Source of the DNA: CAVVST01 sp963750995
Lineage (GTDB): Bacteria > Acidobacteriota > Vicinamibacteria > Vicinamibacterales > UBA2999
DNA length: 64,000 bases
Direction of reading: 5' to 3'
Assembly (NCBI GenBank): GCA_963750995.1
Contig: CAVVST010000002.1
Location: forward strand, 248,001 to 312,000
Shown: positions 36,682 to 46,548 of the stretch, in pieces
Layout of the letters: every line of letters starts with the position of its first letter
How positions within the stretch are numbered: position 1 is the stretch's first letter
Translations under genes and position numbers: made by a program
The notes under the pieces: generated by a model
What the model saw: only the letters and a program-made list of their open reading frames with translations
The model's database searches: none
Told to the model about the DNA's origin: nothing

Positions 36682-38716
36682 ATGTGTGGAATTGCGGGAT
36701 TCGCGGCGACCAGCGGCATTGGGCCGGATGAGCGGCACCGCGCCCGCCAGATGCGCGACGTGCTCGTCCATCGCGGGCCTGACGGCGCGGGTCTCTGGGC
36801 CGACGACCATGCCGCGCTCGCGCACCGCCGCCTGAGCATCGTCGATCTCGCCGGCGGACATCAGCCTCTCTCGAACGAGACCGGGGCGATCTGGGTCACC
36901 TTCAACGGCGAGATCTACAACCACGCCGACGTCCGCGCTGAACTCGAAACCGCGGGACACCAGTACCGGACCCGTTCAGACACCGAAACCATCGTCCATG
37001 CCTACGAGCAGTGGGGCGACGAGTGTGTCCAACGCTTCCGCGGGATGTTTGCCTTCGGGTTGTGGGATGCGCCGCGCCGGCGATTGCTGCTGGTGCGCGA
37101 CCGGCTCGGCGTCAAGCCGCTCTACTGGGCGCAGGTCGGCGACCGCGTGCTCTTCGCGTCCGAGATCAAGGCCGTCCTCGAAAGCGGACTCGTCACGCCC
37201 GCGGCTAACAGCCGCGTCCTGTCCGAGGTGCTGGCGACGCGGTACACGAGCGGTACCGAGACGATGTTCGAGGGGATTCACAAGCTGCTTCCCGGCCACC
37301 GGCTGATCTTCGAGCAGGGCCACGTCCGCGTGGAAAAGTACCTGGGACTTGCCGCTCGACGGGCCCGATCCCGAGCTCGAGCGGCTGGGCGAGCGCGAAC
37401 TCATCGACCGATTCCGGTTGCTGCTTCAGCAGTCGGTCCGGCTTCGGCTGATGGCGGACGTGCCGCTCGGCATGTTTCTGTCGGGCGGCATCGACAGCGC
37501 GGCGGTCGCCGCGCTCATGGCGCGTGAAGTAGACCGCCCCATCGACACGTTCTCCGTCGCGTTTGCCGATCGGCAGTTCAGCGAGCTCGACTACGCGCGC
37601 CAGGCCGCGCGGGCAATTGGCGCGACCAGCCACGAAATCGTCATCGACGACCACGACTTCTTTGAAGCGCTGCCGCGTCTCATCTGGCACGAAGACGAGC
37701 CGATCGCGCACCCGTCGAGCGTGCCGCTCCACTTCGTGTCGGCGCTTGCCCGCGAGCACGTCAAGGTCGTCCTGACCGGCGAAGGCAGCGACGAACTGCT
37801 CGCCGGCTACGGCAAATATCCGCGCTCGCTGTTCAACTGGAATGCAGGCGGCGTGTATGAGCGCATGGTGCCCGGCGCAGTGCGCACGGCGGTCGCTTCC
37901 TCGATCGTCCCGAGGCTCCCGGGAACGATCGGCCGGCTCGCGCAGAGGTCTTTCCTGGCGATGCCACGACGCCCCGCGGACATGTTCCTCGACAACTTCG
38001 CGGGCATGCCGTTGCAGCTGCAGCACGCGCTGCTTGCGCCGCGCGTGACGCACGGCGTCGATCCTTATGCCGCCTCGCTCGAATACTTTGCCCGCGCCAA
38101 CGGCAACAGCGGCGTCCTGGGGCGTCTGCTCTACACCGACGTGAAGACGTACCTGGTGGAACTGCTGATGAAGCAGGACCAGATGAGCATGTCCACCTCG
38201 ATCGAGAGCCGGGTTCCGTTTCTCGATCACGTGCTCGTCGAGTTCGCGGCGCGGCTGCCCCATCGGCTGAAGCTCAGCGGCCTGACGACGAAGCGCATCC
38301 TTCGCGAGGCCGTCCGCGGACTCGTACCCGCGGAGATTCTCAGGCGCAAGAAAATGGGATTCCCCGTCCCCTTCTCCGGCTGGGTGCGTGGCCGGTGGAA
38401 CGACGTCGCGCGCGAAGTACTCCTCGACCGCAAGACCTGCCAGCGTGGCGTGATCAATCCCGCCGGGGTCGAAGCGCTGCTCGACGAGCATCGCACCGGG
38501 AAGCGCGCCGGCGGCGACGCTATCTGGGCGCTCATGAACCTGGAACTCTGGTACCGCACGTTCATCGACGGCGACGGCATCCAGACACTTCCCGACGCCG
38601 GGTCCGCTTCACGGCACCCGGAACATGCCGGGTCCGCTCCGCGGAACCCGGCCTACGCACGGAGCGCGGGTTCCGCCGAGCGGACCGGCCACGATCAGCC
38701 CAATGCAGCGGCATGA
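36682..38716 (+). CDS. Asparagine-synthase-type amidotransferase (3 of 3), frameshifted
   Basis: ATG 36682 gives MCGIAGF with the catalytic Cys. HRGPDGAGLW, RRLSIVDLAGGHQPLSN, FNGEIYNH and RDRLGVKPLYWA are intact. The frame breaks at 37342; removing one C in AAGTACCTGGG gives EKYWDLPLDGPDPE. The synthetase half has FLSGGIDSAAVAALMA, TGEGSDELLAGYGKYP, QDQMSMSTSIESRVPFLDH and RRKKMGFPVPF. The C-terminal ~35 residues (GSAPRNPAYARSAGSAER) are translated class B repeat. Likely role as for the gene at 17506: amidation of an EPS sugar. It forms a tandem pair with the degenerate homologue. Confidence 0.87.
38598..38686 (+). repeat. Dispersed palindromic repeats, class B (three units)
   Basis: Units at 38598-38621, 38628-38651 (GGGTCCGCTCCGCGGAACCC) and 38666-38686 match those at 23729-23816 and form the end of the amidotransferase gene. 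Confidence 0.85.
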
Positions 38717-38726
38717 GGAATCACGA

Positions 38727-40044
38727 ATGAGGGTGTCTGTATTCGGTCTTGGGTATGTCGGCAGTGTCTCGGCGGCAGCGTTTGCCGCCGACGGCCACGA
38801 GGTTGTCGGCATCGACGTGAACGCCGACAAGGTCGCGGCCATCAACGAAGGGCGCAGCCCCATTGTGGAGCCGGGACTCGGCGATCTGCTCGCCCAGGGG
38901 GTCGGGGACGGGAAGCTGCGCGCGACGACGAGCACGGCCGATGCGATTCATTCGAGCGATCTCTCGCTCGTGTGCGTCGGCACGCCGAGCCGGCGGAACG
39001 GCAGCCTCGACCTGACGTACCTGACGCGCGTCTGCGAGGAGATCGGCACCGTGCTGCGCGACAAGTCCTCGTATCACGTGGTCGTCATCCGCAGCACCGT
39101 TCTGCCGGGGACAACGCATGGCACCGTCATTCCGGCGCTTGAGCGGACCTCTGGCAAGAAGTATGGCGAGGGTTTCGGCGTGTCGGTCAACCCCGAGTTC
39201 CTGCGCGAGGGCACGGCGCTGAAGGACTTCCGCCAGCCGCCGCTGACCCTGGTCGGGCACAACCACGCTTCCGACGCCACGCCGACCAAGGCGCTCTACC
39301 AGGACATCAAGGCGCCGCTCGTCGGCACCAGCATCCGCAACGCCGAGATGGTGAAGTACACGAGCAACGCGTGGCACGCCGTCAAGGTCGTCTTCGCCAA
39401 CGAGATCGGCAACCTGTGCAAGCGCGTCGGCGTCGACAGCCACGACGTGATGGACATCTTCTGCAAGGACGACAAGCTCAATCTGTCGCCCTACTACCTT
39501 AAGCCGGGGTTTGCCTTCGGCGGCTCATGCCTCCCCAAAGATGTGCGCGCGCTGCAGTACCGCGCCAAGGAAGTGGATCTCGAGATGCCGTTGATCAACG
39601 CGATCCTCGGCAGCAACCGGCTGCAGGTGCAGCACGCGATCGACCGGATCGTCGAAGCCGGGCGGAAGAAGATCGGGCTGCTCGGGTTCAGCTTCAAGGC
39701 GGGCACCGACGACCTGCGTGAGTCGCCGATGGTGATCCTGGCCGAAGCGCTCCTCGGCAAGGGCTACACGCTGAAAATCTACGACCGCAACGTCTCGCTG
39801 GCGCGGCTGGTCGGCGCCAACAAACAGTACATCGAGGAACAGATTCCGCACCTGTCGCAGCACCTCTGCGAGTCGATCGACCAGGTGATCGACGACTCGG
39901 AGGTCATCGTCATCGGCAATGGATCGCCGGAGTTCTCCGATGCCGTGCAGCGGTGCCGGCCCGAACAGGTGGTCGTAGATCTGGTGCGGATCCCGCTCGA
40001 CTTCAGCCATGTCGTGGCGCAGTACCGACGGGATCTGCTGGTAG
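38727..40044 (+). CDS. algD: GDP-mannose 6-dehydrogenase (AlgD type), frameshift at the last codons
   Basis: ATG 38727 with GAGG eight bases upstream gives MRVSVFGLGYVGSV. The protein follows AlgD closely: SPIVEPGL, CVGTPSRRNGSLDL, RSTVLPGT, NPEFLREGTA, KDDKLNLSPYY, the catalytic-Cys motif PGFAFGGSCLPKDVRAL, GLLGFSFKAGTDDLRESP and GNGSPEF. As read, the frame runs to 40139. Dropping the extra C at 40026 (CAGTACCGAC) gives the family ending QYDGICW and a TAG at 40042-40044, directly against the DedA start. The enzyme oxidises GDP-mannose to GDP-mannuronate (two NAD+). This predicts a mannuronate-type uronic acid in the polymer, and UDP-glucose dehydrogenase is the main alternative. Confidence 0.85.
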
Positions 40045-40641
40045 GTGCGGTTTCTAGGAGTTTTCCTGACGTGGTGGGGACCCTTCGTCGTTGGCGCGCT
40101 CGACGCTTCACTGGTGTTCTTCATGCCCTTTGGCGTTGACGCGCTCGTCATCTATCTCGCGGCCAGGGACAACAGTCTCTTCTGGATCTATCCCATCCTG
40201 GCCACGGCCGGATCCGTCCTGGGTGCGGCGACCACTTTCTGGATCGGTCACAAGGCCGGCGAGGTCGGGCTAGACCGGCTGATACCGCGGCGGCATCTCA
40301 ACCGGCTGCGGTGCCAGGTTCGCGACAAGGGCGCCATGGCGCTCGCGCTCCCGGCGATCCTGCCGCCGCCGTTTCCCCTCACCCCGCTGGTGGTCACCTG
40401 CGGGGCATTGAAGGTGGATCCGCGTCGTTTCTTCTCGACGTTCGCGGCGATGCGGCTGATTCGGTTCAGCATCGGCGCGGCGCTGGCGCGCATCTACGGC
40501 CGCGGCATCGTCCGGGTGCTGGAATCCGACAACTTCCGGATGATCGTCGTCGTCTTCATCGTCGTCGCGGTGGTGGGAACGATCGCGTCGGCGTTCGTTT
40601 TCTGGCGGAATACGCACACGCGGTCACTGAGGGCAGCGTAG
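40045..40641 (+). CDS. DedA/VTT-domain membrane protein
   Basis: A 198-residue protein starting at GTG 40045 immediately after the corrected algD stop. Four to five hydrophobic segments include FFMPFGVDALVIYLAARDN and LATAGSVLGAATTFWIGHKAG, the latter matching the G-x-x-x-G region of VTT domains, and a long C-terminal helix. Such proteins scramble or recycle membrane lipids, including undecaprenyl phosphate in some DedA groups, so carrier recycling for EPS synthesis is conceivable. It is the last gene of the + strand locus. Confidence 0.75.
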   Translation: MRFLGVFLTWWGPFVVGALDASLVFFMPFGVDALVIYLAARDNSLFWIYPILATAGSVLGAATTFWIGHKAGEVGLDRLIPRRHLNRLRCQVRDKGAMALALPAILPPPFPLTPLVVTCGALKVDPRRFFSTFAAMRLIRFSIGAALARIYGRGIVRVLESDNFRMIVVVFIVVAVVGTIASAFVFWRNTHTRSLRAA

Positions 40642-40647
40642 AACACA

Positions 40648-40868
40648 AGAACACATCGTTCACGCTTCTGGGTTCTCGCTGCTCAGTTCGGGTTCACGTT
40701 CAGGTTCGGGTCCGGCTGAAGCCGGACACTGACGTACTCAGGATGACTGTCGTAGTGTCCGCCTTCAGGCGGACCGAACCACGAACTCGAACGTAGTCAA
40801 CCGAACACGAACCTGAACCTGAACCCGAACTGAGCAGCGAGAACCCAGAAGCGTGAACGATGTGTTCT
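40648..40868. repeat. 221-bp long inverted repeat with nested class A pair
   Basis: The arms 40648-40709 and 40807-40868 are complementary over about 62 bp with only two mismatches; the outer 49 bp match perfectly. Inside lie two class A palindromes in opposite orientation (40710-40730 and 40753-40774). The whole element fills the space between two convergent genes, ending in the stop codon of the - strand gene. It could act as a bidirectional terminator or be a small non-autonomous mobile element. The arms contain degenerate GTTCGG/GGTTCA units. Confidence 0.9.
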
Positions 40869-42424
40869 CATCGCACCGCCCGCCAGTCCTTCGTTCGCGC
40901 GAACTCGCGCGCGAAGCAGGCTTCGGCGCGCGCTTCAGCATCGCGCTGAGCGGGGGCTGAGATCGCCAGCGTCAACTCGGCATCTGCCGGACACCGATCG
41001 CGGCCGCCGGTGTGGAGCGTGCCATTCGACGCCGCGCCGGCCACAGTGTGGGCGAAGTAGCGCGCGGCGCCGACGCGAACCCATGCGGGGCGGCCCTTCA
41101 AGCCGTCAGCGACCAACAGTTCCGCCACAGCAATGCGCAGCGTCGCATCGAACCCGTCGCGCTGCGCCAGCAGTGCGGCCGGCACGAGGTCGATAGATGT
41201 GCCGTCAGCCACGCTGCTCACCCACCACGGACGGCCGGTTGCCAGCCGGAAGCTCTCCAGCGACTCGTGCACACGCACCGTCAGCGGCGCGATGGACGTG
41301 CCGAGAAGCGCTGCCAGGTCGTCATGAGTCTGCTGCGTCAGCCGGATCACGTCCGCGTTCGCGATCGGTGATGACGGCGGCACGAGGGCGACGATGCTCG
41401 AGGCGATGGCTGACCGGGGCGCAGATGCCGTTATCGGGCGAGCCCTGCCAGGCTCGACCGGCGGGCCTGGCCGGCCCGCGGGGAGGGGCGTCACTTCGAG
41501 GCCTGGATAGTAATGCGCCAGGATGGCGCGGACCCCTTCACCCCGTAGCGCCCGCCGGCCGGCACCAATCACGCACATGCCGACGCCGTGCCCGTAGCCA
41601 CGGCCGGTAAAGCGAAGGGTCGATGCCACGCTGATCGATCGAGAACGCGGTACTGCGCAGCCGCGCGGCGCCGACAGCCATCCGGAACTGATCGCCGGCG
41701 ATCACACCGGGCTGCATCCCCGAGAGGCGCAAGCGGGAGGCGCGCCCCGAGGCGTTGCGATCGTCAACCTTCACGTCTCGAAGCCGGCCCTCGAAACCGA
41801 ATCCCGTGAGAATCCGTTCCGCCTCCGGCATCGTCAGCTCGAACGTCCACGGCACGTCCTCGTCGTGCACGTCGTCGGGCAATGACCGCATGTAGGGATA
41901 GTCGGCGCCGGGCCAGACCTGCCCGGGACTTTCTGAACGGCCGCCGCACGACGCGGAGTAGAACACTTCCGCTGGTGCGCCGTTCCAGGTTAGAATCTGC
42001 CCGGCCGTGGCGAGCGCGGCCGCGCGTGTCAGCGCGTTCGCCGGCGCGCGGTACCTGGCAGTGCGTGCTGTCGCAGACGTCGAAGCCGTCGCGGGCATGG
42101 CGCCCGGCATTGACCAGCGCGTAGGTGCGGATCGCAATCGCGAGCGCCTGGAATTCACCGTCCGGGGCCTTCGGTTCGGCCTCCCCCGCCAGCACGCGCG
42201 CGACGTAGACCTCGAGCGGAACAGTCCGATGACCGGGCCGGCGCCGGCGGCCGGTCCGAGGCGGACCGTGCGGCCGCCGCTCGCCGCTGGAGCTGCGCGT
42301 CGGTGACATCCTGACGGGCAGGCAGGCCGGAAACCACGAAGGGCACGACGGCTACGAAGGCCACGAGTAAGAGGATGTCTCGCGTCCTTCGTACACGTCG
42401 TGTCCTTCGTGGTTGATGCGTCAC
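40868..42424 (-). CDS. SpoIID/LytB-domain protein with peptidase-like C-terminal region, multiple frameshifts
   Basis: GTG 42424 overlaps the SET gene stop (GTGA). The N-terminal hydrophobic segment DILLLVAFVAVVPFVVSG is a signal or anchor, partly encoded by an inverted repeat. The SpoIID domain includes VPLEVYVARVLAGEAEPKAP, ALAIAIRTYAL, ILTWNGAPAEVFYSASCGG and the ending GRGYGHGVGMCVIGA. Joining the frames needs corrections near 41625 (DQVASTLRFTGRG), 42050 (CQYRAPANAL) and at two sites in 42200-42300. The C-terminal ~170 residues resemble gluzincin-like peptidase folds without an obvious HExxH. SpoIID proteins act on peptidoglycan or bind its modifiers at the envelope. Confidence 0.8.
42332..42414. 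repeat. Inverted repeat built from CACGAAGG units
   Basis: The arms 42332-42360 and 42386-42414 (each starting AACCACGAAGG) agree at 26 of 29 positions. The element lies inside the first codons of the SpoIID gene and encodes part of its basic N-terminus. A related element is at 47465-47552. Confidence 0.8.
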
Positions 42425-42839
42425 AGCTTACGCTTGCACCCGGGGCGGCACCGGCACTGGATCACCTGCTCGCCGTCGGTGTGGTAGTCGTAGGTCAGCT
42501 CCTCGCCCTGCCTTGATGTTGCGCGCGGCGCGGATCCAGATCGTGCGGCCGACGATCTGCGTATAGCAGTTCGGCTTGCACGCGTGATTGATGAAGCGCG
42601 CGTTGTTGCCGCCGGCGTTGGCGTCGCGCACCCACCGGGTGTTGACCGTGAAGCACCAGATCTCGCCGCGCTTCAGGTACTTCGGTTTCGCGCTTCAGGC
42701 TTTCCTTGTAGTCGATCAGCTCGCCGGCGTAATCGATGATGCGCGTGTTCTTGTTGATCGGCTCGAGCGCAAAGACGCCCCAGCCGTGCAGCTTCGATCG
42801 GCGCCGCGCGATGCGCGGCGCCCGCGGTTCCCCTGGCAT
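42421..42839 (-). CDS. SET-domain protein lysine methyltransferase-like protein with post-SET cysteines, two frameshifts
   Basis: A short protein (about 138 residues) starting at ATG 42839. SKLHGWGVFALEPINKNTRI and IDYAGELIDY form the SET-N part. FINHACKPNCYTQIVGRTIW is the SAM-binding NHxCxPN motif, followed by GEELTYDYHTDGEQ and a C-terminal QCRCRPGC, a post-SET zinc-cluster pattern. Corrections near 42690 (KYLKRGEIWCFTVNTRW) and 42505 (NIKAGEELTYDY) are needed. Bacterial SET proteins of this size occur sporadically and are related to eukaryotic enzymes; their substrates are mostly unknown. It is divergent from the radical SAM gene (41 bp apart). Confidence 0.85.
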
Positions 42840-42880
42840 GTGGAAGACAGGATAGCAAATGGCCGCATAATAGAGGCCAC

Positions 42881-43875
42881 ATGAACGACCACGGCGTCAA
42901 CGCGCGCGAGGTGATCCAGGCTTGGGGTCGGATCCTTGCGGGCTATCGACCCAACCTTTCGATCGAGATCACCCGCGAATGTCCGCTGCGCTGCCCCGGC
43001 TGCTACGCCTACGGCGACGAACACCTCGGTGGCGGCGTGACGCTGCGCGGTCTGACGGACTACAAGGGCGACGAGCTGGTGGAGCGGTTCATGGCCCTCG
43101 TCGACGAGCATCGGCCGATGCACCTGTCGATCGTCGGGGGCGAGCCACTGGTCCGGTATCGCGAGCTGGACACGATCCTGCCCCGGCTCGCCGAGCGCGG
43201 CATCTACACGCAGCTGGTGACGAGCGCGGTGCGGCCGATTCCCGGAGGAGTGGAAGGGGCTGCACCGCCTGCAGGTCGTGGTGTCCATCGACGGCCTGCC
43301 GCCGGAACACGACGTGCGGCGCACGCCGGCCACCTACGAGCGGATCCTGAAGCACATCGCCGGCCACCAGATCACGGTGCACTGCACGGTGACGCGGCAA
43401 CAGGCACGGCGGGAAGGGTATCTCGAGGAGTTCCTGAAGATCTGGCAGGCGAATGCCGACACGCGGCTGATCTGGGTGAGCCTCTACACGCCGCAGAAGG
43501 GCGAGTTGTCGGCCGAACGGCTGACCGCCGCCGACCGATCGCGCGTCATCGCCGATCTCCGGCGGCTGCGGCCGCAGTTCCCGAAGCTGCAGCTGCCCGA
43601 CGGCGTTGCTCGCTGTCTACGCGCAGCCGCCGAAAACGCCGGCCGACTGCATCTTCGCGCAGACGACCGAATGCTTCTCCGCCGATCTCGAGCGGCGCAT
43701 CACGCCGTGCCAGTTCGGCGGCGATCCGGATTGCAACAACTGCGGGTGCATGGCGTCGGCGGGACTTGAAGCGATCGGCCGCCATCGTATCGGCGGCGGC
43801 ATCCCGGTCGGCAGGATTTTCTACGCGTCGACCCGGATTGGCCAGACGGTCGCGCGGCTCCGGTCGTCTGCTTAG
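42881..43875 (+). CDS. Radical SAM protein with C-terminal cysteine cluster, two frameshifts
   Basis: ATG 42881. The radical SAM iron-sulfur motif is ECPLRCPGCYAYG (CxxxCxxC), followed by SIVGGEPLVRYREL and VVSIDGLPPEHD. Corrections near 43243 (IPEEWKGLHRLQ) and 43605 (DGLLAVYAQPPKTPADC) link three frames to the stop at 43875, giving about 330 residues. The C-terminal part has seven Cys (in CIFAQTTEC, CQFGGDPDC, NNCGCMA), suggesting an auxiliary SPASM-like iron-sulfur cluster. It resembles enzymes that modify peptides or activate partner proteins. The substrate is unknown, and no small precursor peptide gene is visible nearby. Confidence 0.83.
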
Positions 43876-44793
43876 ATCGTGAGGAATCTCTAGAACGATT
43901 TCCTCGGACTCGGCCTGCTTCAGTTCCTTGTGGAACTGCTTCTGTTCCTTCTTGCCCAGGTAGGTCTGGGCCCAGTCCGCCTCGAACACCTCCTGCATGC
44001 GCCGGACGACCTTCGCGTCGCGCGCAATCAACCCCACCTCGCGGCGGGCGTCCAGTTCGAGCCCCCGGAGGCTCTGGCTGCCGACGAACACGGTGTCGCC
44101 GTCGCGGATCATCGCGCGAACATGAAGCCGCCCTTCGGCGAGCTTCTGGACGCGGAGGTTGCCGACGCGCCGTCCGGCCTTGCCTATCACCCTGATGTCG
44201 AGACCTGCCTTCACCTTCTGGTTGAGGAGGCGCAGCATCTGCGGATCTGAGAGGTCGATGTCGTAGATGGCGAGCGATTTCTTCGCGCGCTTGATGAACG
44301 TGGCCAGCTGCTCGCGCGCGTTCTCGGGGCTGACGACGAAGCCGTCCTGAGCGGGCTCGAACTCCTGCCGGGCGGAGTCGGCTTCGAAGAGGCGGACAGC
44401 CTCCTTCACCATCTTCGGTTCACGTGTCACCAGCCCGAAGCTGCGGCTGTTCAGATCGGCGGCCGTGTAATTGAAACCGAGGATGTGAAGCTCTTCCTTA
44501 TCCACGATCATCATCTTGCCGTGGTAGCGGAGGAGGTCCTCGCCGGTACGGCTCACGGTCACGCCTTTGGCGAGCATCCGCAGCTCGAGTTGCCGCAACC
44601 GCTTGTCCGACCCTTTGTGGGTGTGTGCGATCAATGCGCTGACGTTCACGCCGCGCGGCACCGCCGCCTCGATGGCCTTCTCGACCTCCTTGAGGTCGAA
44701 GCGAAAGATGAGCAGGTCGAGGGTCTTCTTTGCGCTGTTAGCGGCCTTTAATAACGGCCTGATGCCGTCGTCCGGCAACACGATGACGTCCAT
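43546..44793 (-). CDS. Phospholipase D-like domain protein
   Basis: ATG 44793 (MDVIVLPDDGIRPLLKAANS). Two PLD half-sites are visible: YHGKMMIVD (HxKxxxxD) and LHVRAMIRDGDTVFVGSQSL (HxRxxxxD, Lys replaced by Arg). VDKEELHILGFNYT and LARR...VGLIARD follow the usual layout. The frame continues antisense across the radical SAM gene to 43546. A one-base correction would end it near 43874, so the last ~110 codons are probably spurious and the real protein has about 305 residues. It may be a phosphatidyl transferase, nuclease or lipid-modifying enzyme. Confidence 0.75.
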   Translation of the reverse strand: MDVIVLPDDGIRPLLKAANSAKKTLDLLIFRFDLKEVEKAIEAAVPRGVNVSALIAHTHKGSDKRLRQLELRMLAKGVTVSRTGEDLLRYHGKMMIVDKEELHILGFNYTAADLNSRSFGLVTREPKMVKEAVRLFEADSARQEFEPAQDGFVVSPENAREQLATFIKRAKKSLAIYDIDLSDPQMLRLLNQKVKAGLDIRVIGKAGRRVGNLRVQKLAEGRLHVRAMIRDGDTVFVGSQSLRGLELDARREVGLIARDAKVVRRMQEVFEADWAQTYLGKKEQKQFHKELKQAESEEIVLEIPHDLSRRPEPRDRLANPGRRVENPADRDAAADTMAADRFKSRRRHAPAVVAIRIAAELARRDAPLEIGGEAFGRLREDAVGRRFRRLRVDSEQRRRAAAASGTAAAAAGDRR

Positions 44794-44869
44794 GCGATCC
44801 CTCTTCGCCCCGTAAGCTCGACCGTATGGCGGTCCCCAGCAGAAGGGTTATCCACATGCCAGCAATAAA

Positions 44870-46547
44870 TCAGCCACGATGCTCGAGTTTGATCTCCTCG
44901 GCGCGCTGGAGCGCGGCGCCGACGTTGGGAAGGATGTTCTCGGCGCCGACGTGGCGGTGGAACTCGGCCTCGGACATGAGGCGCGCCGGCTGTGGCGGGG
45001 CCCCGCACAGGAGCAGCGTCCGTCCCGACTGGTGAAGCGCATCGGCGAAGTCCTGGATGGCTTTGAGTCCGGTCGCGTCGATGGCCGTCATGTTCCGCAG
45101 CCGGAGCACGACGATCGGCGTTAGCTCGTCGGCGTTCGCAATCAGACTGGTCAGCTTGTCGGTGGCGCCGAAGAGAAACGGGCCGTGAATCCGGAAGATG
45201 GTGACGTATCGGGAATGGCCTTGTCCTGCAGCATGTGGTCGCGGCCGCGCTCGACGTAATCCCGCGTGACCTTTGACACCGTCGTTGTCATCGACACCGC
45301 GGTGTATGAAAAGCAAGGCCGCGAGGATCATCCCTGCCTCGACCGCCACCGTAAGGTCGGCGAGCACCGTCAGCGCGAACGTCACCATCCAGACCAGGCG
45401 GTCGGTCCACCCCTGGCGCCACAACTCCGGAACCTCGCCCCACTCGCCCATGTTGTAGGCGACGACGAGCAGAATGGCGGCGAGCACGGCCATCGGGATC
45501 GAGGAGGCGAGCGGCGCCGCCACCAGCAGAATGACCAGCAGCACGACGGCGTGGATCATTCCGGCCACTGGCGTCCGGCCTCCCGACCGGATGTTGGTGG
45601 CGGTCCGGGCAATCGCACCCGTGGCCGGCAGGCCGCCAACCATCGGCGACACGATGTTGGCGATCCCCTGCGCGAAGAGCTCCACGTTCGAGTTATGGCG
45701 CCGGCCGATCATCCGATCGGCCACCACCGCGGACATCAGCGATTCGATCGCGCCGAGCATGGCGACCGTCAGCGTCGGCGACAGCAGTGTGAGCACGAGA
45801 TCGGGACGGAATTGCGGGATCGCGGAATGCCGGCAGCTCCGAGGGAAGGCCGCCGAACCTGCTGCCGATGGTCTCGACCGGTAACGCGGCGAGCGAGACG
45901 GCAACCGTGCCCGCGACCAGCGCCACGATGTAGCCAGGTACGCGCGGCACCAGGCGATTCCACAGAAGGATCAAGGCGAGCACGCCGATACCGACAATCG
46001 TCGTCTCGAGCGAGAACTCCATCGAGTTCTCGACCAGCCTGGCCATCCTCGGGACGAGCTCGCCGGGGATCGGTTCAGGAAGTGGAATCCCGAACAGATC
46101 CTTGAGCTGCGTGCTCGCGATGACGAGCGCAATACCGTTGGTAAACCCGAGGACCACCGGCCGCGGGATGAACCGCACCGCGGTGCCGGTGCCGGTCAGC
46201 CCCATCACCACGAGCAGGACACCCGCCATCATCGTGCACATGAACAGGCCGTCGAGTCCGTACTCGGCGACGATGCCGGAGACGACGACGACAAACGCGC
46301 CCGTGGGACCGCCGATCTGCACCATCGACCCGCCCAGCGCGGAAATCAGAAATCCCGTGACCACGGCACAGTAGAGGCCGGCTTGCGGCGTCATGCCGGA
46401 CGAGATCGCGAAGGCCATTGCCAGCGGCAGCGCGACGAGGCCGACGGTGACGCCGGCGATCAGATCGGAAACGAACGTCCGCGACGAGTACTGACGAAGC
46501 GCGATGACGGAGGCAGGAAGCCAGCGTTGGGAACGCACCCTAACCAT
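44870..46547 (-). CDS. SulP-family anion transporter with STAS domain, frameshifted
   Basis: ATG 46547 (MVRVRSQRWLPASVIALRQY). The transporter core has SDLIAGVTVGLVALPLAMAFAISSGM, GGPTGAFVVVVSGIV, a long hydrophobic region and FGIPLPEPIPGE, then GAIESLMSAVVADRMIGRRHN and NIVSPMVGGLPATGAIARTATN. The C-terminal STAS domain is YVTIFRIHGPFLFGATDKL and AIDATGLKAIQDF. Frames change near 45825 and, with compensating shifts, at about 45280 and 45215. SulP proteins carry sulfate, bicarbonate or other anions; the substrate is not determined. Confidence 0.87.
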
Positions 46548-46548
46548 C

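Noticed and set aside
35549..40030. Programmed +1 frameshifting at AGTACC sites
   Set aside because: The same context is read without a shift elsewhere (for example GAGTACCGG near 10417), affected genes are unrelated, and other shifts occur at different contexts, so base errors are simpler.
1..40641. Search for an exosortase and PEP-CTERM sorting signal
   Set aside because: No polytopic exosortase-like gene and no VPEP-TM-Arg tail is present, so the EPS locus is called exosortase-style only by its accessory genes.
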